Positions 47,444 to 59,398 of a stretch of 64,000 nucleotides of DNA are shown here, one piece after another; the stretch's first letter is position 1; each line of letters starts with the position of its first letter. Made by a program: the position numbers and the translations under genes. The stretch covers positions 57,498,758 through 57,562,757 of the forward strand of contig OX485805.1 of NCBI GenBank assembly GCA_950295325.1. The letters run 5' to 3'. The DNA is from Polytrichum commune (lineage: Eukaryota > Streptophyta > Polytrichopsida > Polytrichales > Polytrichaceae). A model generated the notes under the pieces. The model saw only the letters and a program-made list of their open reading frames with translations. It was not told the DNA's origin and made no database searches.

Positions 47444-47718
47444 GGGCTCGTCCAAAAACTTCACAAAGGCATAGATTATGTACACATAATCGTTCATATA
47501 GTCTCGATTATGTTTTGAATACGGTAATCTGGATTATGTTTCAAATTATTTGGATTCAAGAGTTTGAAAAGAGAAGCGGGAGAGAAGCCACCGAGAGAAG
47601 TCGGGAAGAGAGTTAGGGTTAGGGCTCACAAGCCAAAATAATCCAGATTATCTTCAAGTTTTTGTAGATTATCTAAATTATAATTAGGTTTGATGGAGAC
47701 GAGATTATGGACGAGCCC
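47444..47718. mobile_element. Small inverted-repeat element (about 275 bp)
   Basis: The left end GGGCTCGTCCA is inverted at the right end (tggacgagccc), and both are followed inward by AT-rich sequence dense in 'attatc/gattat' units, including paired 'aatccagattat' and 'ataatctggatt'-like blocks. The form suggests a hAT-like MITE, but no matching target duplication is visible. Confidence 0.5.
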
Positions 47719-48322
47719 TTTGTCCAAGAAGAAGTCCACATTATTCTCAAATTATTGATGTATTATAATACATAGACATGTTCAAATCAAAAAATTATTA
47801 CGTATTATGGACGATCTCAATGTGCACTACATCACTCCATTCTAAGTTCTGTAAAATTGTTCTTTGTATGAATTTACAAGGATAATATGGATGGATTATC
47901 TGTTATAAATTATTTTGCACTAGTTGCCACCCCGGGGGAATGTGTCTGCTTCGTTAGCGGTTGCAGCAAATTGCATGTACTGCACACACTGGCTGGGGTG
48001 CACATCGATCCTCGACGACGATATTGCTGTAAACTGCCTCTAAACCTACTCGTCGAACCCAATCGTTGTCGTTAATCGCTGTTCAGGCCCGTGCAACAGG
48101 GCACGGTGCTAGATAGATTTCGACGTCTGCCATTGTAATCGAGGAATGTTTAACGAGGTCTCGAGGTAATTGAAAGGGCTCAGTGTGGGTTTGGACGACA
48201 GTCTTGAGGAGATGCTGGTGTTGAATAGAGGATAAATGTGAGGTGTGAGTGATGACTATCATGCGTCAATAGTGGGGGCGGAGATTTGGCCGCTGCTGAG
48301 AGTAGGCATGTCGAGACATGCA
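47719..48322. other. Spacer, no feature seen
   Basis: No supported gene lies before the duplicated unit begins. Confidence 0.4.
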
Positions 48323-48543
48323 GGCACCTGAAAGTCAGCATTCGCCAACTGCAAGTGGCCATGCAGTTGAGCCTAAAGTGCACTGGAAGAAGATAACCCC
48401 AATCCAAGGAACGTCGAGGCACGACTCATGAAGGATTATCAGTTGGCAGTTGGCACGTCGACAACACTTTCATGGGGTGGAATCACGCGGCGACGTCGAC
48501 GTTGCTAGAGGTGTCCAGATCCTGTATGATGGAGGCGATGAGC

Positions 48544-48550
48544 TATATAA
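48544..48550 (+). promoter_or_regulatory. TATA box of secreted-protein gene, copy 1
   Basis: TATATAA lies 150 bp before the ATG in a stretch (gagctatataatgtgcacac) that is identical in copy 2. Confidence 0.6.
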
Positions 48551-48693
48551 TGTGCACACCGTCCTCGGACTTCACCATCATCTTTCATTGCACCTGCAGC
48601 TCCCGGATCCATCCTCCTCATATCTACTTCTCCTCCAGCTTCCTACAGCTCCAGCACTTTAGGAGGACTCAGAGAGGTGGATCGAGCGATCAA

Positions 48694-49074
48694 ATGGCGT
48701 CCGCCGCGAAGAGCGCACTCATCTGCATGGTCCTGTTGGCCGCCGTGATGGCGGTGCATGGAGTCAGCGTGAGTGTTAAGAACCAGACTCCTGTGAACAT
48801 CAACGTGAACGGCATCGACATCGCGGCGGGTGTCACAGCCGTCGTCAACGTCACTCAGTCGGCGTTGGGCCTGGTCCTGAACTTGGTGAGCAGCCTGGGG
48901 CAGGAGATCACCAGCTCCGTCGACCTCCCCCTGGGTGTCACGGAGGTGATCCTCAACCAAGTCCTGGGTGGCATTCAAGTGACAGTGGGCGCGGTCACCA
49001 CGACCGTCATCAGCCTCCTCGGCGGGTTGGTGAACTCGCTTCTGGGCCTCGTTCTCGCCACTATCGCGTTGTAG
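48694..49074 (+). CDS. Small secreted hydrophobic protein, copy 1, 126 aa
   Basis: I do not recognise the family. Residues 1-24 form a clear signal peptide (Lys6, hydrophobic ICMVLLAAVMAV, small residues before Ser25). The mature part, about 102 aa, has no cysteine or tryptophan and is rich in Val, Leu, Gly, Thr and Asn. It starts with a polar segment holding sequons NQT (30-32) and NVT (52-54), followed by repeating hydrophobic/Gly stretches such as LGLVLNLVSSLG, ISLLGGLVNSLLGLVL. This suggests a self-assembling or surface-active extracellular protein, but that is inference. The coding region is far richer in GC than its surroundings, intronless, and preceded by a TATA box. The ATG used is conserved in copy 2 and gives the signal peptide. 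Confidence 0.85.
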   Translation: MASAAKSALICMVLLAAVMAVHGVSVSVKNQTPVNINVNGIDIAAGVTAVVNVTQSALGLVLNLVSSLGQEITSSVDLPLGVTEVILNQVLGGIQVTVGAVTTTVISLLGGLVNSLLGLVLATIAL

Positions 49075-50014
49075 AATTTTACAAACTTCACCTACGTTCG
49101 TCTCCATCAAGTCAGGTACGGCACTTATACATTGCGAATAATTCTCTGCAGGCCAAAGCGGCACCGCTTGAATTCTTTCGTGCAGAATCGATCATCATTC
49201 AAGATCAAGCCGGGAATTAGAGCTGCATCGGTCGTACATAGTGAAAAGTCGTGTAACTTACTCTGATCATGGAACTTTGTGCTCTGCAATATACTTTCTC
49301 TACTTACAGAACGCAAGGAGACTGGTGACGTGGCTGGGTTTTGTAAGCATGCATCTGTCACCAAAAATCTAACATTTTTGTTTTGTTTTTGGTATTCACA
49401 GATCACCTCACGACTTGCTGGGGCGCTTGATCGATGGTCGGAGATGCGTAGAAATCCAGTTCCTGATTAGGCTGGGCGATTGAGGATCATGGCGTTCGGC
49501 AGAGAGCTGAAGAATGATGTGTTCAACTAGTCATATTAGCAATATAATATATATGTAGTGGATATTGCGGAACCCGACTACAAGAAGCTATGGGCAAAAA
49601 TTCCAAGATAGTGGTTGCATCTCAAGATGCCTATTCAGTGCTTGGAAAATTTTCTTTGTGAAATTCCTGGTCCTGATTAATAAGGTTGCAAATAAAGATT
49701 TTGCCACCATTGTTTGGAAAATCGTCGCAGAGTCCAGAGCTGATAACATTTGCGTTCTTGATTGTTATACTGAGATTTTGCATGTTGCGGGGAAGTCGTG
49801 AAATTGTGTTCACGTTTTCGTGTTCCCGAATCCCGGGCGGTGATGATGAACTTAAAGCTCCTACAATGTTGCTGGCTACTTGCCTCCTAGTACTTGCAAT
49901 ATGTCTCAACGGCAATTGCCATGGCCATATATTTTGATTTTTCTTCTTGATGAGCAATTCACATAAAGCAAAGATCAGTCTTTGACCTAGGTTGACAAAC
50001 TTTCTCCCTGTGAT

Positions 50015-50739
50015 GATTATAAATCCAATTTTGCAATTGAGGGGCCCTCAAGCTTAGTGTGAAGTGCACGTGGATCGTATTGAGGGATTGCATCATATGT
50101 TTGGATCCGGGTCCCCACCATGGTAATATCATATATTTATAGCAATTAATGGCAATTTACTTGATTGTCACAATTCTTAGTTTTGCATAAGGCCCACCTC
50201 ATTTTGATGGGTTCAATGCAATACATGGTAGGCCATGAGACAACATCCACTTGTTGTCATGTAGGATGCCATGTAGATTTTTCATCAATTAGAATTTCCT
50301 TGGTCCCTCGTGTCTTCTAGGTCTTGTGTAAAGTGAACTTGGACCGTCTATGGCTTCTCGACCATTCACATGATTTGTATATCACAGGTCAAGGGGCCCT
50401 CAAGCTCTAGTGTAAAATGGCCATGAGTTCTCGGTGATTGCCACGTGTCACATGGATATATAAATTTACCAAGATGGTAGATTAGCATATTCCTTTTACC
50501 GATGCACAACAATAGCTTAGGACTCATGTGTTGGTAGTGAATGACATTCATGAAGCTTTGATCTTTCTCCAAAAGCCAAAACCATAAAATTATCAAGCAC
50601 ATGCCAAAAGCTCTCCACGGACCCACTAGTATATGGTGATTTGTGCTAAGACAACTCTCAAGTTTTTCTTTCAATATGTTTGAAAAACGCATGCACCACT
50701 GCTTGATTTTTGAGGCATTTAATGATCAACAAAACTAGA
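50015..50739. other. Spacer, no feature seen
   Basis: AT-rich, with no supported gene. Confidence 0.4.
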
Positions 50740-52190
50740 GAGAGGAAATTATCGTATACGAGCGTACCTCTCCTCCATTCAACGTACAAAACTCAAACCC
50801 CTACACATGGAACTTTCACTTGTGTCCCAATGGGGAAATTTCCCAAAATTTCCTTTCATGTCCCGTGGTTCATAAGGCTTGGAAGGGAATGTGGAAAGAG
50901 TGGGAATTTTGCTCATGTCCTTTGAGTGATAATGGGAATGTTCGGTTGTACACGGGAAATTGTGTAGATGGGACATTTTGTATGGATGATGGGATTATGC
51001 TACTTGGGAGTTTTTTCATATTAGGGAAATTTCAAAAAATGAATGATCATATACTTTCCATGAACTTGGTCTAACCTATAGGTAAGCCCTTCCCACTAAC
51101 AAGATGAGATGTAGGGGTGTTGGCGAGGGAATTCATACTTTCAACCTCACCACCCTACTCTGCCACCTTAGCCACCAACTCATTGTACATTACATGTGGA
51201 ATACAAGGGCTTTTAAGCACCCTATATGTAAAGCCGGCATTTACCTTGTAATGTAAAATGTAGAAATTAAAATACCTCTCCTCCATCCAACATAAAAACT
51301 TGTCCCTTATAAATTTTTTGGCGGATTCATCTCAAATAATTTGGACTAGACTAATTTGAGGTCTTTGAACCTAAATCCGGTGTCTAAATGACTAAAAATA
51401 GAAAATTGGGGCTTGTTTGCTATTTCAAGGCTTCTTGTTGGTTGAATGAACAACACTTGTGGGAGGTAATTCCCCCTCTCTCTCTCTCTCTTTCACATTG
51501 GTAATTACTTACGAAGGTGACTCACACCTAGATCTAGACTAGATCTACAAGATTTGTAAAATGGAACAAAGATAGAATATTCTTTCATGGACATTCGATT
51601 ATAAACATGCAATTAGTATGACATGATTGGCAAATGCAAATCGAAGTTGTAGTCATTTTTCAGATATTTTTTGGAGCTCACAGTGATATGTTATTCATTG
51701 TCAAAGTAAAAACCCCTAAACCGGCAGAGATAGAGTCAAGTGTGGAGGGCCATCATGTTTTGAAATAAAATTATTATATTCCCATTATTGAAAAGTTGAT
51801 ATTGTTCCTTTGATTAAGAGGGGCAATTGTGAGATGAAACAAATTTTCATACTTGATGCATCTCACTTTGGTTTGTCCCATGATAATTCCCCTCTATCAT
51901 GGGAAATACAAACTTCCCATCTATAAGATTGTGACCCATGGGATTAAAGGGGCATGTCCCATGTTCTTCTTATTGGACACGGTTGGAAGTTGCTTGTGTT
52001 ATAAGTTTATTGTCAAATCATCTTAAATGATCTCAAGTAGACTAATTCGATATCTTCAAAACAAATTCCGGTGTCAAATCAACTAGAAAAATAACCTCAT
52101 GATTGCATACTATTTCAGAACTTTTTATATTGAATGAATGAGAGATATGCAGGTATACTAGATAATTCCTTCTCTCCTAATAAGTTGAAC
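50740..52190. repeat. Cluster of foldback-family arms and MITE debris
   Basis: 50745-50800 ('cgtatacgagcgtacctctc'), 51268-51480 ('cctctcctccatccaacata', 'gattcatctcaaataat', 'gtctttgaacc') and 52010-52190 ('aaatgatctcaagtagacta', 'attgcatactatttcag') match arms of the 1301-1765 element. 51556-51720 matches part of the TA-target MITE ('tttttggagctcacagtgata'). A CT microsatellite lies at 51475-51491. Between them are GGGAAATTTCCC-type palindromic stretches. No gene is present. Confidence 0.5.
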
Positions 52191-53994
52191 CATGGATAAA
52201 AATAAGCACCACGTATATGAAGCTGCAAATGTAAATATCGATCAAAACCGCATGGTTAGTGATATGTCAACATCCCACAGTCGTGTACCATTTTACAATA
52301 ATTTGATTGGTGTGCAATATTAGTGGATCATTTAGAACAAGTTGATACTAGCTAGTAGGCTTTTGTACGAAGATAACATCTATTCTAAATGGCCAAAACG
52401 GCTTGAGACATGGATGTATAGGGGTTCAACACAAAGTAGGTGATTATTAGAGTTTCCTAGGGGTAACCACACATTCAAACATATTATTTTCTTTTATAAT
52501 ACATCATATGTTCTATCATATTTTTTGCACAATTTTTTTTAATGTTGTGTACAATCTTTCGTTGATGGAAATTGCGTCAGATAGTGGTCATTAGCTCATC
52601 CTGGTTTACGGCCACTTGTTATTTGGCCATGGTCAACCCAATAGCCATTATCTAGTAGGATTTGTCATGGTCTACGATAGCTTGGGCTTTGTAGCGTGTA
52701 TCTGTGTAAACTCATTCATTATGGTTATGTATCTATAACCCTATAAATGTCACGATCACTAAGTGTCAACACAAGCCATTATTTTCAGCCTAAATATTCT
52801 TGTCAATTGATATTTTAAGGTTTGAGGAGTTACAAATGTGGAATGAAGTAGGTGGTGAGGTGACAACTAAACTTACTTTCAGTTCAATTCTACTTTCACC
52901 TTTTGTTTTGACACTAGTTAGTTGACAACATGGTGACAATTAGTGTAAAATTTGCTTAGACTATGAATGTACGGTATGTGACAGTAGTGGGTTGGTAACA
53001 TGAAGTATCATAAAGCAACTTATCTACTTCTGAATTTTTGATTTTGATTTTTATGTGTTTCTTTCTTTCAAATAAATCCCGAATTATAAGGAGTTGCCAC
53101 TATTTTCACCTTCAACTTACGTGGTTGCCAGAAATTGTAAGTCATTTATTGTGGTCAATGAGATGATAAAGTGAGTGCACCTACAATGAACAATCTTTAG
53201 GTTTCAATATACCTAGGAGTTTGATAACAACCCAAAAACTACATAAACATATAAGCAAATCCAGAGGATGAACAAGGGGCTTGAGCTTGCTAATTTGTAG
53301 TCAAGAGGAATATCTTAGGAACTCTTGATTATTCATAAGTGAAAGCCATAAATGACCTATAATAGATTTCTACCTATATTACCCTAGAATCCATTATTGG
53401 AGTTCATGATAGGTGCACGCACCTTATACCCAACATAGTGATGCTAAAATGTACATATTCTTACATCTGTAATTATGGCTCACTATGAATGTGATATACC
53501 ACGTTGATAGTTTTGGTCGATATAACTTTTATTGATTAGTCCCATGCCATTTTTGAGCCCACAATATCTTGTGTTAGAAAGCTAGAATACAAAATCAATA
53601 TGTTTTATAAAAACACAAATTGATGTGGGTTAAAAAATATAATATCAATATAATATCAATCTATACCAAAATATCAATAATGTGTTGACATTTAATCATT
53701 TGTAATTTATAATTTATATTTATGAACCTACTGAATTCTCAGCCCACACATAAAATACAAAGAGCCACAATAATTTCTTTCCACGTCAACTTTTAGCCCA
53801 TGATAATAGGTGTAAAGATTGAGGTTGCGTCATGTGTTGAGTTGGTAAACAATGAACAAAGGAAGCGGGGTCCCTCTTCCCTATTTAATGTCCTTCAAAC
53901 TTTAGACTAAACAAGTTTACAATGAAGCGGCATGACCTAATAGTGCCAGAGGCAAGTACAACAAAATGGGAGAAGGAGGGTCATTAACTTATTA
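52191..53994. other. Spacer, no feature seen
   Basis: Strongly AT-rich with no long open frame. I see no repeat relationship. Confidence 0.45.
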
Positions 53995-54363
53995 AGGTAA
54001 GTGGGTGTTAAATGGACACCAAAGCTCCTCTTCACCCACTTCTTGTAGGTTGCAAAACATACATTTAGTGTGAGATGATTGCCAATTCCAAATCATGTCA
54101 TAGCCATTTGTTTTATGATTTTCAAAGTTCACATGAGCATATTCATTGCAAAAGGGAAGGTTCTCAATGTGAATGAATGGTCATTCATATTATATGTTGG
54201 TTATTGAGTCTTGAATGGTTTGAATATTTTGAGCACATATTAATCCAATCTCTATTTAAACACGTGTCTTTTTGCTACGAGGTATTACATACATGCCAAA
54301 CCACACAGAACACGAATATAGATGTCCGATGAAGAAAAGTAACCACAAGAGGATTGCCTACCT
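53995..54363 (-). mobile_element. TA-target MITE, copy F (369 bp), reverse orientation
   Basis: It starts AGGTAAGTGGGTGTTAAATG and ends ...GATTGCCTACCT, with TA at both sides (53993-53994 and 54364-54365). Interior blocks 'agcatattcattgcaaaagg' and 'ccaatctctatttaaacacg' are inverse matches to copies A-D. Confidence 0.7.
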
Positions 54364-56182
54364 TAATTTGATGTAGGAAGGTAAATGAGGTATGTAGGTC
54401 CACATCAAACCACATTTTAGCATTTTAGTAATGAGGTTGAGATGCTTCTTGGTGAGTTATTTAGTTGAGCAAGTGGGCGAAAGGTGAGTTAGGGTTGGTG
54501 CATCATCTCGCAATCGTCAATCATTAGATGTAGCCCTTCCACCACCCATGTCCAAAATTTATCAAAATCCAAGGCTATGATTTCAATATCAAGCAAAACT
54601 CTACTATTGACGTCCGCCCATGCACAAATCTTTGACATCGAGAAAGCTTCGCATGGCCCTCAATGTTTTCTTTGAAAAAAAAATTATTTTCATGGATTTT
54701 TTTAAAATTTTCCAGTGAATTGTTAAAATTTTATTTAAATTTTATGAAATCATACAATATTATTTTTAGTTTTGTTTTGTTGCCAAATTAAATTAGCATG
54801 GTTCACATCAATCTTGGACACTATGAGCATATAAGTTAATCACGTTCCACTTGCCTCTAGTGTCACATGATATATTAGAGCTTTTGGATCATTATGCTTT
54901 TCTTTGTAAGAATTGGAATTTTATTATGGTGAAATTGTTCGAATTTGAGAAACTGTAAGTACCTAGACATTGAATCATGGTGAGTATGTTGCACTCCTAT
55001 TACAGAAGTATTTGCAACTCCGAGTATCGGCACAACCTGAGAATGATGTATGGGTATTCCGCAGGTAATTCATGCGATCATGTAGGTTATTCACAATCAA
55101 GATAATACCGTGGAATGTTCTCAGCTTCAACACTTTGAGTGCTGAAAGCTAATTTCCATGTCGGATTGGGCATGGTCTTATACAATGTGGATATGAAACG
55201 TGGCAAATTCTTTCCAAAAAATTAGCTATTTTGTGTCAATCCAGTCAACACTCTACGGTATTGCTTGTTGAATTTGGGTCATGAGCCATGGGTGACAACT
55301 TCGACTAGACTTTGCAAACATCAGGAAATACGGAAGAAGCGTCCTTGAAACTTAACGTCATAGTGTGCAGTATTGAGATATCCTTGCAATAAATTTGTAC
55401 TGGATACTATGTTTCAAGCATCTGTTAGTTCCAGGTCACCAACTACACACAACTTGCATGATTTTTTTCTTTTCAATCCAGCTACCTACACTCTTCAATG
55501 AGAGTGCACAATTGAGGATATTCAAAAACCCCAACTTTTTGAACTCGAGATCCGAATTGACTGATTTGATTGTTGAATATCTATTAATTTCCCACTGAAC
55601 AATGTGAATGGATGCATCACTTGTGTGATTTGGCTGATCTTGGTTTGAATTGATTTGTATGCAATGCACGATCCTTCCTCCCATGAACGCTTACAGCGAT
55701 CTATTTCTGCAAAATTGGAGACGACGCAGAACATGAAGCAATGTGGGAAATTCACAGATACATCCACTTGATGGAGTCACACGGCCAGCATGTGAATCAA
55801 AAAGGTCTCCACACTTTGTGACTCAATGCTCGCACTGAGCGCTCCAAGAACTACCGTTTAGAACTCTTGGCTGTTTATACACCTAGAATTGGCCAAGAAC
55901 CGGCCACAGCTGAAGCTCAGAGATATGCAACGAAACCATGAACCTATCTTCTGGGAGGAGAATGACATATGCAAAACAGCATCTGCAACGTTGGCAGACA
56001 CTGGACACGATTCAACGGCACAACCAAGACTGATCCAGTATAGATTGGTCGGACGCAATGAGCACTAGGTCGGAAGTATCTGCGGGGTCTTGTGCAGCTT
56101 TCTCTCATCACTCGGCGACAAATTGTGCACGCTTTGGTTGATTCCACTACTCCACAAATTAAATTGGTGACTCCCCATGCAT
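54364..56182. other. Spacer, no feature seen
   Basis: AT-rich sequence. Minus-strand frames at 55436-55767 and 55858-56222 overlap and have no family motif or splice support. Confidence 0.4.
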
Positions 56183-56411
56183 GCACATGAAAGTCAGCGT
56201 TCGCCAAACTGCAAGTGGCCATGCAGTTGAGCCTAAAGTTCGCCTAAAGTGCACTGGGAGAAGATAACCCCAATCCAAGGAACGTCGAGGCACGACTTAT
56301 GAAGGATTATCAGTTGGCAGTTGGCACGTCGACAACGCCTTCATGGGGTGGAATCACGCGGCGACGTCGACGTTGCTAGAGGTGTCCAGATTTTGTATGA
56401 CGAAGGCGATG

Positions 56412-56418
56412 AGCTATA
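56412..56418 (+). promoter_or_regulatory. TATA box of secreted-protein gene, copy 2
   Basis: TATATAA lies in the same gagctatataatgtgcacac context as copy 1, about 148 bp before the ATG. Confidence 0.6.
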
Positions 56419-56559
56419 TAATGTGCACACCGTCCTCGGACTTCACCATCATCTTCATCGCAGCTGCAGCTACCGGATCCATCCTCCTTATACTTCTCCT
56501 CCAGCTTCCTACAGCTCCAGCACTTCACGAGGATCCAGAGAGTTGGATTGAGCGATCAA

Positions 56560-56940
56560 ATGGCGTCCGCCGCGAAGAGCGCACTCATCTGCATGGTCCT
56601 GTTGGCCGCCGTGATGGCGGTGCATGGGGTCAGCGTGAGTGTTAAGAACCAGACTCCTGTGAACATCAACGTGAACGGCATCGACATTGCGGCGGGTGTC
56701 ACAGCCGCCGTCAACGTCACTCAGTCGGCGTTGGGCCTGGTCCTGAACTTGGTGAACAGCCTGGGGCAGGAGATCACGAGCTCCGTCAACCTCCCCCTGG
56801 GTGTCACGGAGGTGGTCCTCAACCAGGTCCTGGGTGGCATTCAAGTGACAGTGGGCGCGGTCACCACGACCGTCATCAGCCTCCTCGGCGGGTTGGTGAA
56901 CTCGCTTCTGGGCCTCGTTCTCGCCATTATCGCCGTGTAG
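56560..56940 (+). CDS. Small secreted hydrophobic protein, copy 2, 126 aa
   Basis: It has the same length and architecture as copy 1: signal peptide to about residue 24, two sequons, then Val/Leu/Gly-rich segments and no cysteine in the mature part. The coding sequences differ at 11 of 381 positions, 6 changing the protein (V50A, S66N, D77N, I86V, T123I, L126V) and 5 silent; no gap or frameshift occurs. An in-frame ATG 12 nt upstream (MSDQ) exists here, but copy 1 has no equivalent ATG at that place and the shorter start gives the better signal peptide, so 56560 was chosen. Retention of the frame suggests both genes are still under constraint, although 11 changes are too few to prove it. Confidence 0.85.
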   Translation: MASAAKSALICMVLLAAVMAVHGVSVSVKNQTPVNINVNGIDIAAGVTAAVNVTQSALGLVLNLVNSLGQEITSSVNLPLGVTEVVLNQVLGGIQVTVGAVTTTVISLLGGLVNSLLGLVLAIIAV

Positions 56941-57756
56941 AATTCTACAAACTCAACTTACGTTCGTCTCCATCAAGTCAGGTACGGCACTTATACATGC
57001 ATTGCGAATAGTTCTCTGCAGGCCAAAGCGGCACCACTTGAATTTTTCCTCTACTTACAGAACGCAAAGAGACTGATGACGTGGCTGGGTTTTGTAAGCA
57101 TCTGTCACCAATAATTTAACATTTCTGTTTTGTTTTTGGTATTCACAGATCACCTCACGAATTGCTGAGGCGCTTGATCGATGGTCGGAGATGCGTATAA
57201 ATCCATTTCCTGATTAGGCTGGGCGATTGAGGATCATGGCGTTCGGCAGAGAGCTGAAGAATGATGTGTTCAACTAGTCACATAAGTAATATAATATATA
57301 TATGTAGTGGATATTGAGGAACCCGACTACAAGAAGCTATGGGCAAAAATTCCAAGATAGTGGTTGCATCTCAAGATGCCTATTCAGTGTTGGGAAACTT
57401 TTCTTTGTGAAATTCCTGATACTGATTGATAATGTTGCAAATAAAGATTCTGCCACCATTCTTTGGAAAATCGATCGTTGCAGAGTCCAGAGCTGAAATC
57501 ATTTGCGTTTGTTATATTGAGTTTTTGCATCCTGGCGGGGAAGTCGTGAATTTGTGTTCACGTTTTTGTGTTCCCGAATCCCGTGTGGTGATGATGAACT
57601 TAAAGTTCCTACAATGTTGCTGGCTATTTGCCTCCTAGTACTTGCAATATGTCTCAACGGGAATTGCCGTGCCATATATTATGAATTTTCTTCTTCATGG
57701 GCAATTCACATATAGCAAGGATTAGCCTTTGACCTGGGTTGACAACTTTTCTCCAT

Positions 57757-58379
57757 GGAAATTCTTTGGAGTGATGACATAAGGTGCTTCTTGTCACAGA
57801 CGAGTCTTACAATGATGCGTTACGCTATTGTTGCTAAACGCATAGTAACAGTAAAGAGACAGAGTATAGAGAAGGTAATACTCAAGAACTTCACATCAGG
57901 TCGAGTTGATAAGGTAACTAAACATACGACTACTGAAGGAAACAAAATAATGCGACAATTGATTCTCCACGAAAGAATCGTGCAGCTTTGACTTGTAGAG
58001 AATTACCTGAGTGTAGGCTAATACATGACTTGATTGAGACGAACGAAGTTAATATGGTCCTATATAGCGCTGTTCAGAAGGACGAGAACGTGGCCCAGAA
58101 ACTCAGGTTGTGCACTCACCTGGTTATCAACAGCCATGGTGAACCCAAACAAAAAGATATGAGCCAGACAACTTACTGTACAGATACAACTTCAAACGCA
58201 CTCATCTTGAAAAGATGAGTAGAGAAGACCCAAAGAGAATGACGCCAGAGAAGACCCTTAACCCAAAAAGGTGTTATCTTGAATGCAATTGACCTTGTTG
58301 GTGCGCTTTGAGATTCAATATCCGATCAATGCTTCCTTTATGGGCGAATCGAAACTTACAAAATGCAACATGATTGCGA
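57757..58379. other. Spacer, no firm gene
   Basis: Two adjoining short frames (57755-57991 and 57988-58218) read through this stretch but show no recognised domain. They may be an old transposon or chance. Confidence 0.3.
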
Positions 58380-58760
58380 ACATTAGGGTTGAGTTTACGA
58401 AATAACCGATCAAGGTTTAGGAGTTCAGGAAAAATACCCATCATTTTAGAGGAATTCATGGAATATACCTCAAATTAATGAAGAAAAACTGAAAGATCAC
58501 AACATGTAACCAGTTGGACTTGGAAACACTAGGAATTTGACTGATAATGTTCAAGAATCTCCCTGGTAATTTTCCTGAAGTCTTGATCTTCAACTGGTTA
58601 TTTCTCAAACTCAACCAGTTCATCTGTGATGGGTACTTTTCCTGAATTCTCAGACCTCAAACGGTTAAAACCCTAAACTCAACCGGTTCATCTGTGACAG
58701 GTAACTTTCCTGAATTCTCAAACCTGAACCACTTATTTCTCAAAGTCAACCAGCTCATCT
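58380..58760 (+). repeat. Dispersed 'ACCGGTT' repeat, copy e, with internal tandem units
   Basis: The first part matches copies c and d ('ggttgagttta', 'aatgaagaaaaactgaaaga', 'aaccagttggacttgg'). From about 58565 a unit of roughly 65 bp ('cctgaattctcaaacct' + 'tcaaccggttcatctgtgac') is repeated three times with variation. Confidence 0.55.
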
Positions 58761-58820
58761 GTTACTATGTGGTTGTAGCCAGCGGAAAGTAGGTCAGAGG
58801 TGAAAAAGGTTGTTGTCTTA

Positions 58821-59398
58821 GGGCCGGTTCACACTATGAGAGGAGAAGCGTTTGGACCAATGAAAATGCAGAAATGTCCAAAGTCCGTCCTCTCGGCCTT
58901 CGCACTAGAGGCCGAAGTCCAAAGGACGTCGCCTCCAAAAGAGCCTAGGTGGCAACACTTTTAGGAAGTTATGGCGCCAAGAGTTCGACCTCTCGAGCAA
59001 AGTTTGGGTCGAGCAAAATGCTCAACCCAAACTTCCGTCGAGAGGCCGAACTTTTTTTTCATTAAAATATCAATCATTGACAAGATCTTGACCGTTAGAT
59101 TGGAGGGGTTATTTTGAGCAAGGAATAAAGTGGGATGCTCCTTTGGGTTTGGACTTTGGGCTTGGCCTTTGGAGGCTTCACACTATGCCCGTCCAAGTCG
59201 AGAGGCCGTGGGAGTTCATGGCCAAAGGTTACTAGGACTTTGGGCTTAGCCTTTGGAGGCTTCACACTATGCCCGGCCAAAGGCTCCACTTACTATATTT
59301 TATTGACTATTTTCAGCTCATTTCTTTGGACTCTCAACAAAGTTTGGCCACTCATCCCACGGCCTCTCGACTTGGACGGCCATAGTGTGAACTGGCCC
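58821..59398. mobile_element. hAT-like MITE, 578 bp
   Basis: The left end GGGCCGGTTCACACTATG is inverted at the right end (catagtgtgaactggccc), with one mismatch in 18. Flanking octamers TTGTCTTA (58813-58820) and TTGTTATA (59399-59406) agree at 6 of 8 positions, the size expected for hAT target duplications. The interior repeats an 84-bp unit containing 'ggactttgggcttggccttt' near 59151 and 59235 and several copies of TTCACACTATG. It has no coding capacity. Confidence 0.7.

Larger units (their letters stand above)
48323..50014 (+). repeat. Segmental duplication, copy 1 (1.7 kb)
   Basis: From 'cacctgaaagtcagc' to 'gttgacaaactttctcc' this matches 56183-57756 across promoter, coding sequence and 3' region. 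Copy 1 has about 120 bp around 49185-49305 that copy 2 lacks, and copy 2 has small insertions such as 'ttcgcctaaag'. Both copies point the same way, about 7.86 kb apart. Confidence 0.9.
56183..57756 (+). repeat. Segmental duplication, copy 2 (1.6 kb)
   Basis: This is the second copy of the unit at 48323-50014, from 'gcacatgaaagtcagcgttc' to 'ttgacaacttttctcc'. Compared with copy 1 it lacks about 120 bp after the coding region and duplicates 'cgcctaaagt' upstream. Confidence 0.9.

Noticed and set aside
48643-49164. 173-codon minus-strand open frame, and its twin at 56509-56844
   Set aside because: Both are antisense shadows of the GC-rich secreted-protein genes, which have TATA boxes and signal peptides on the plus strand.
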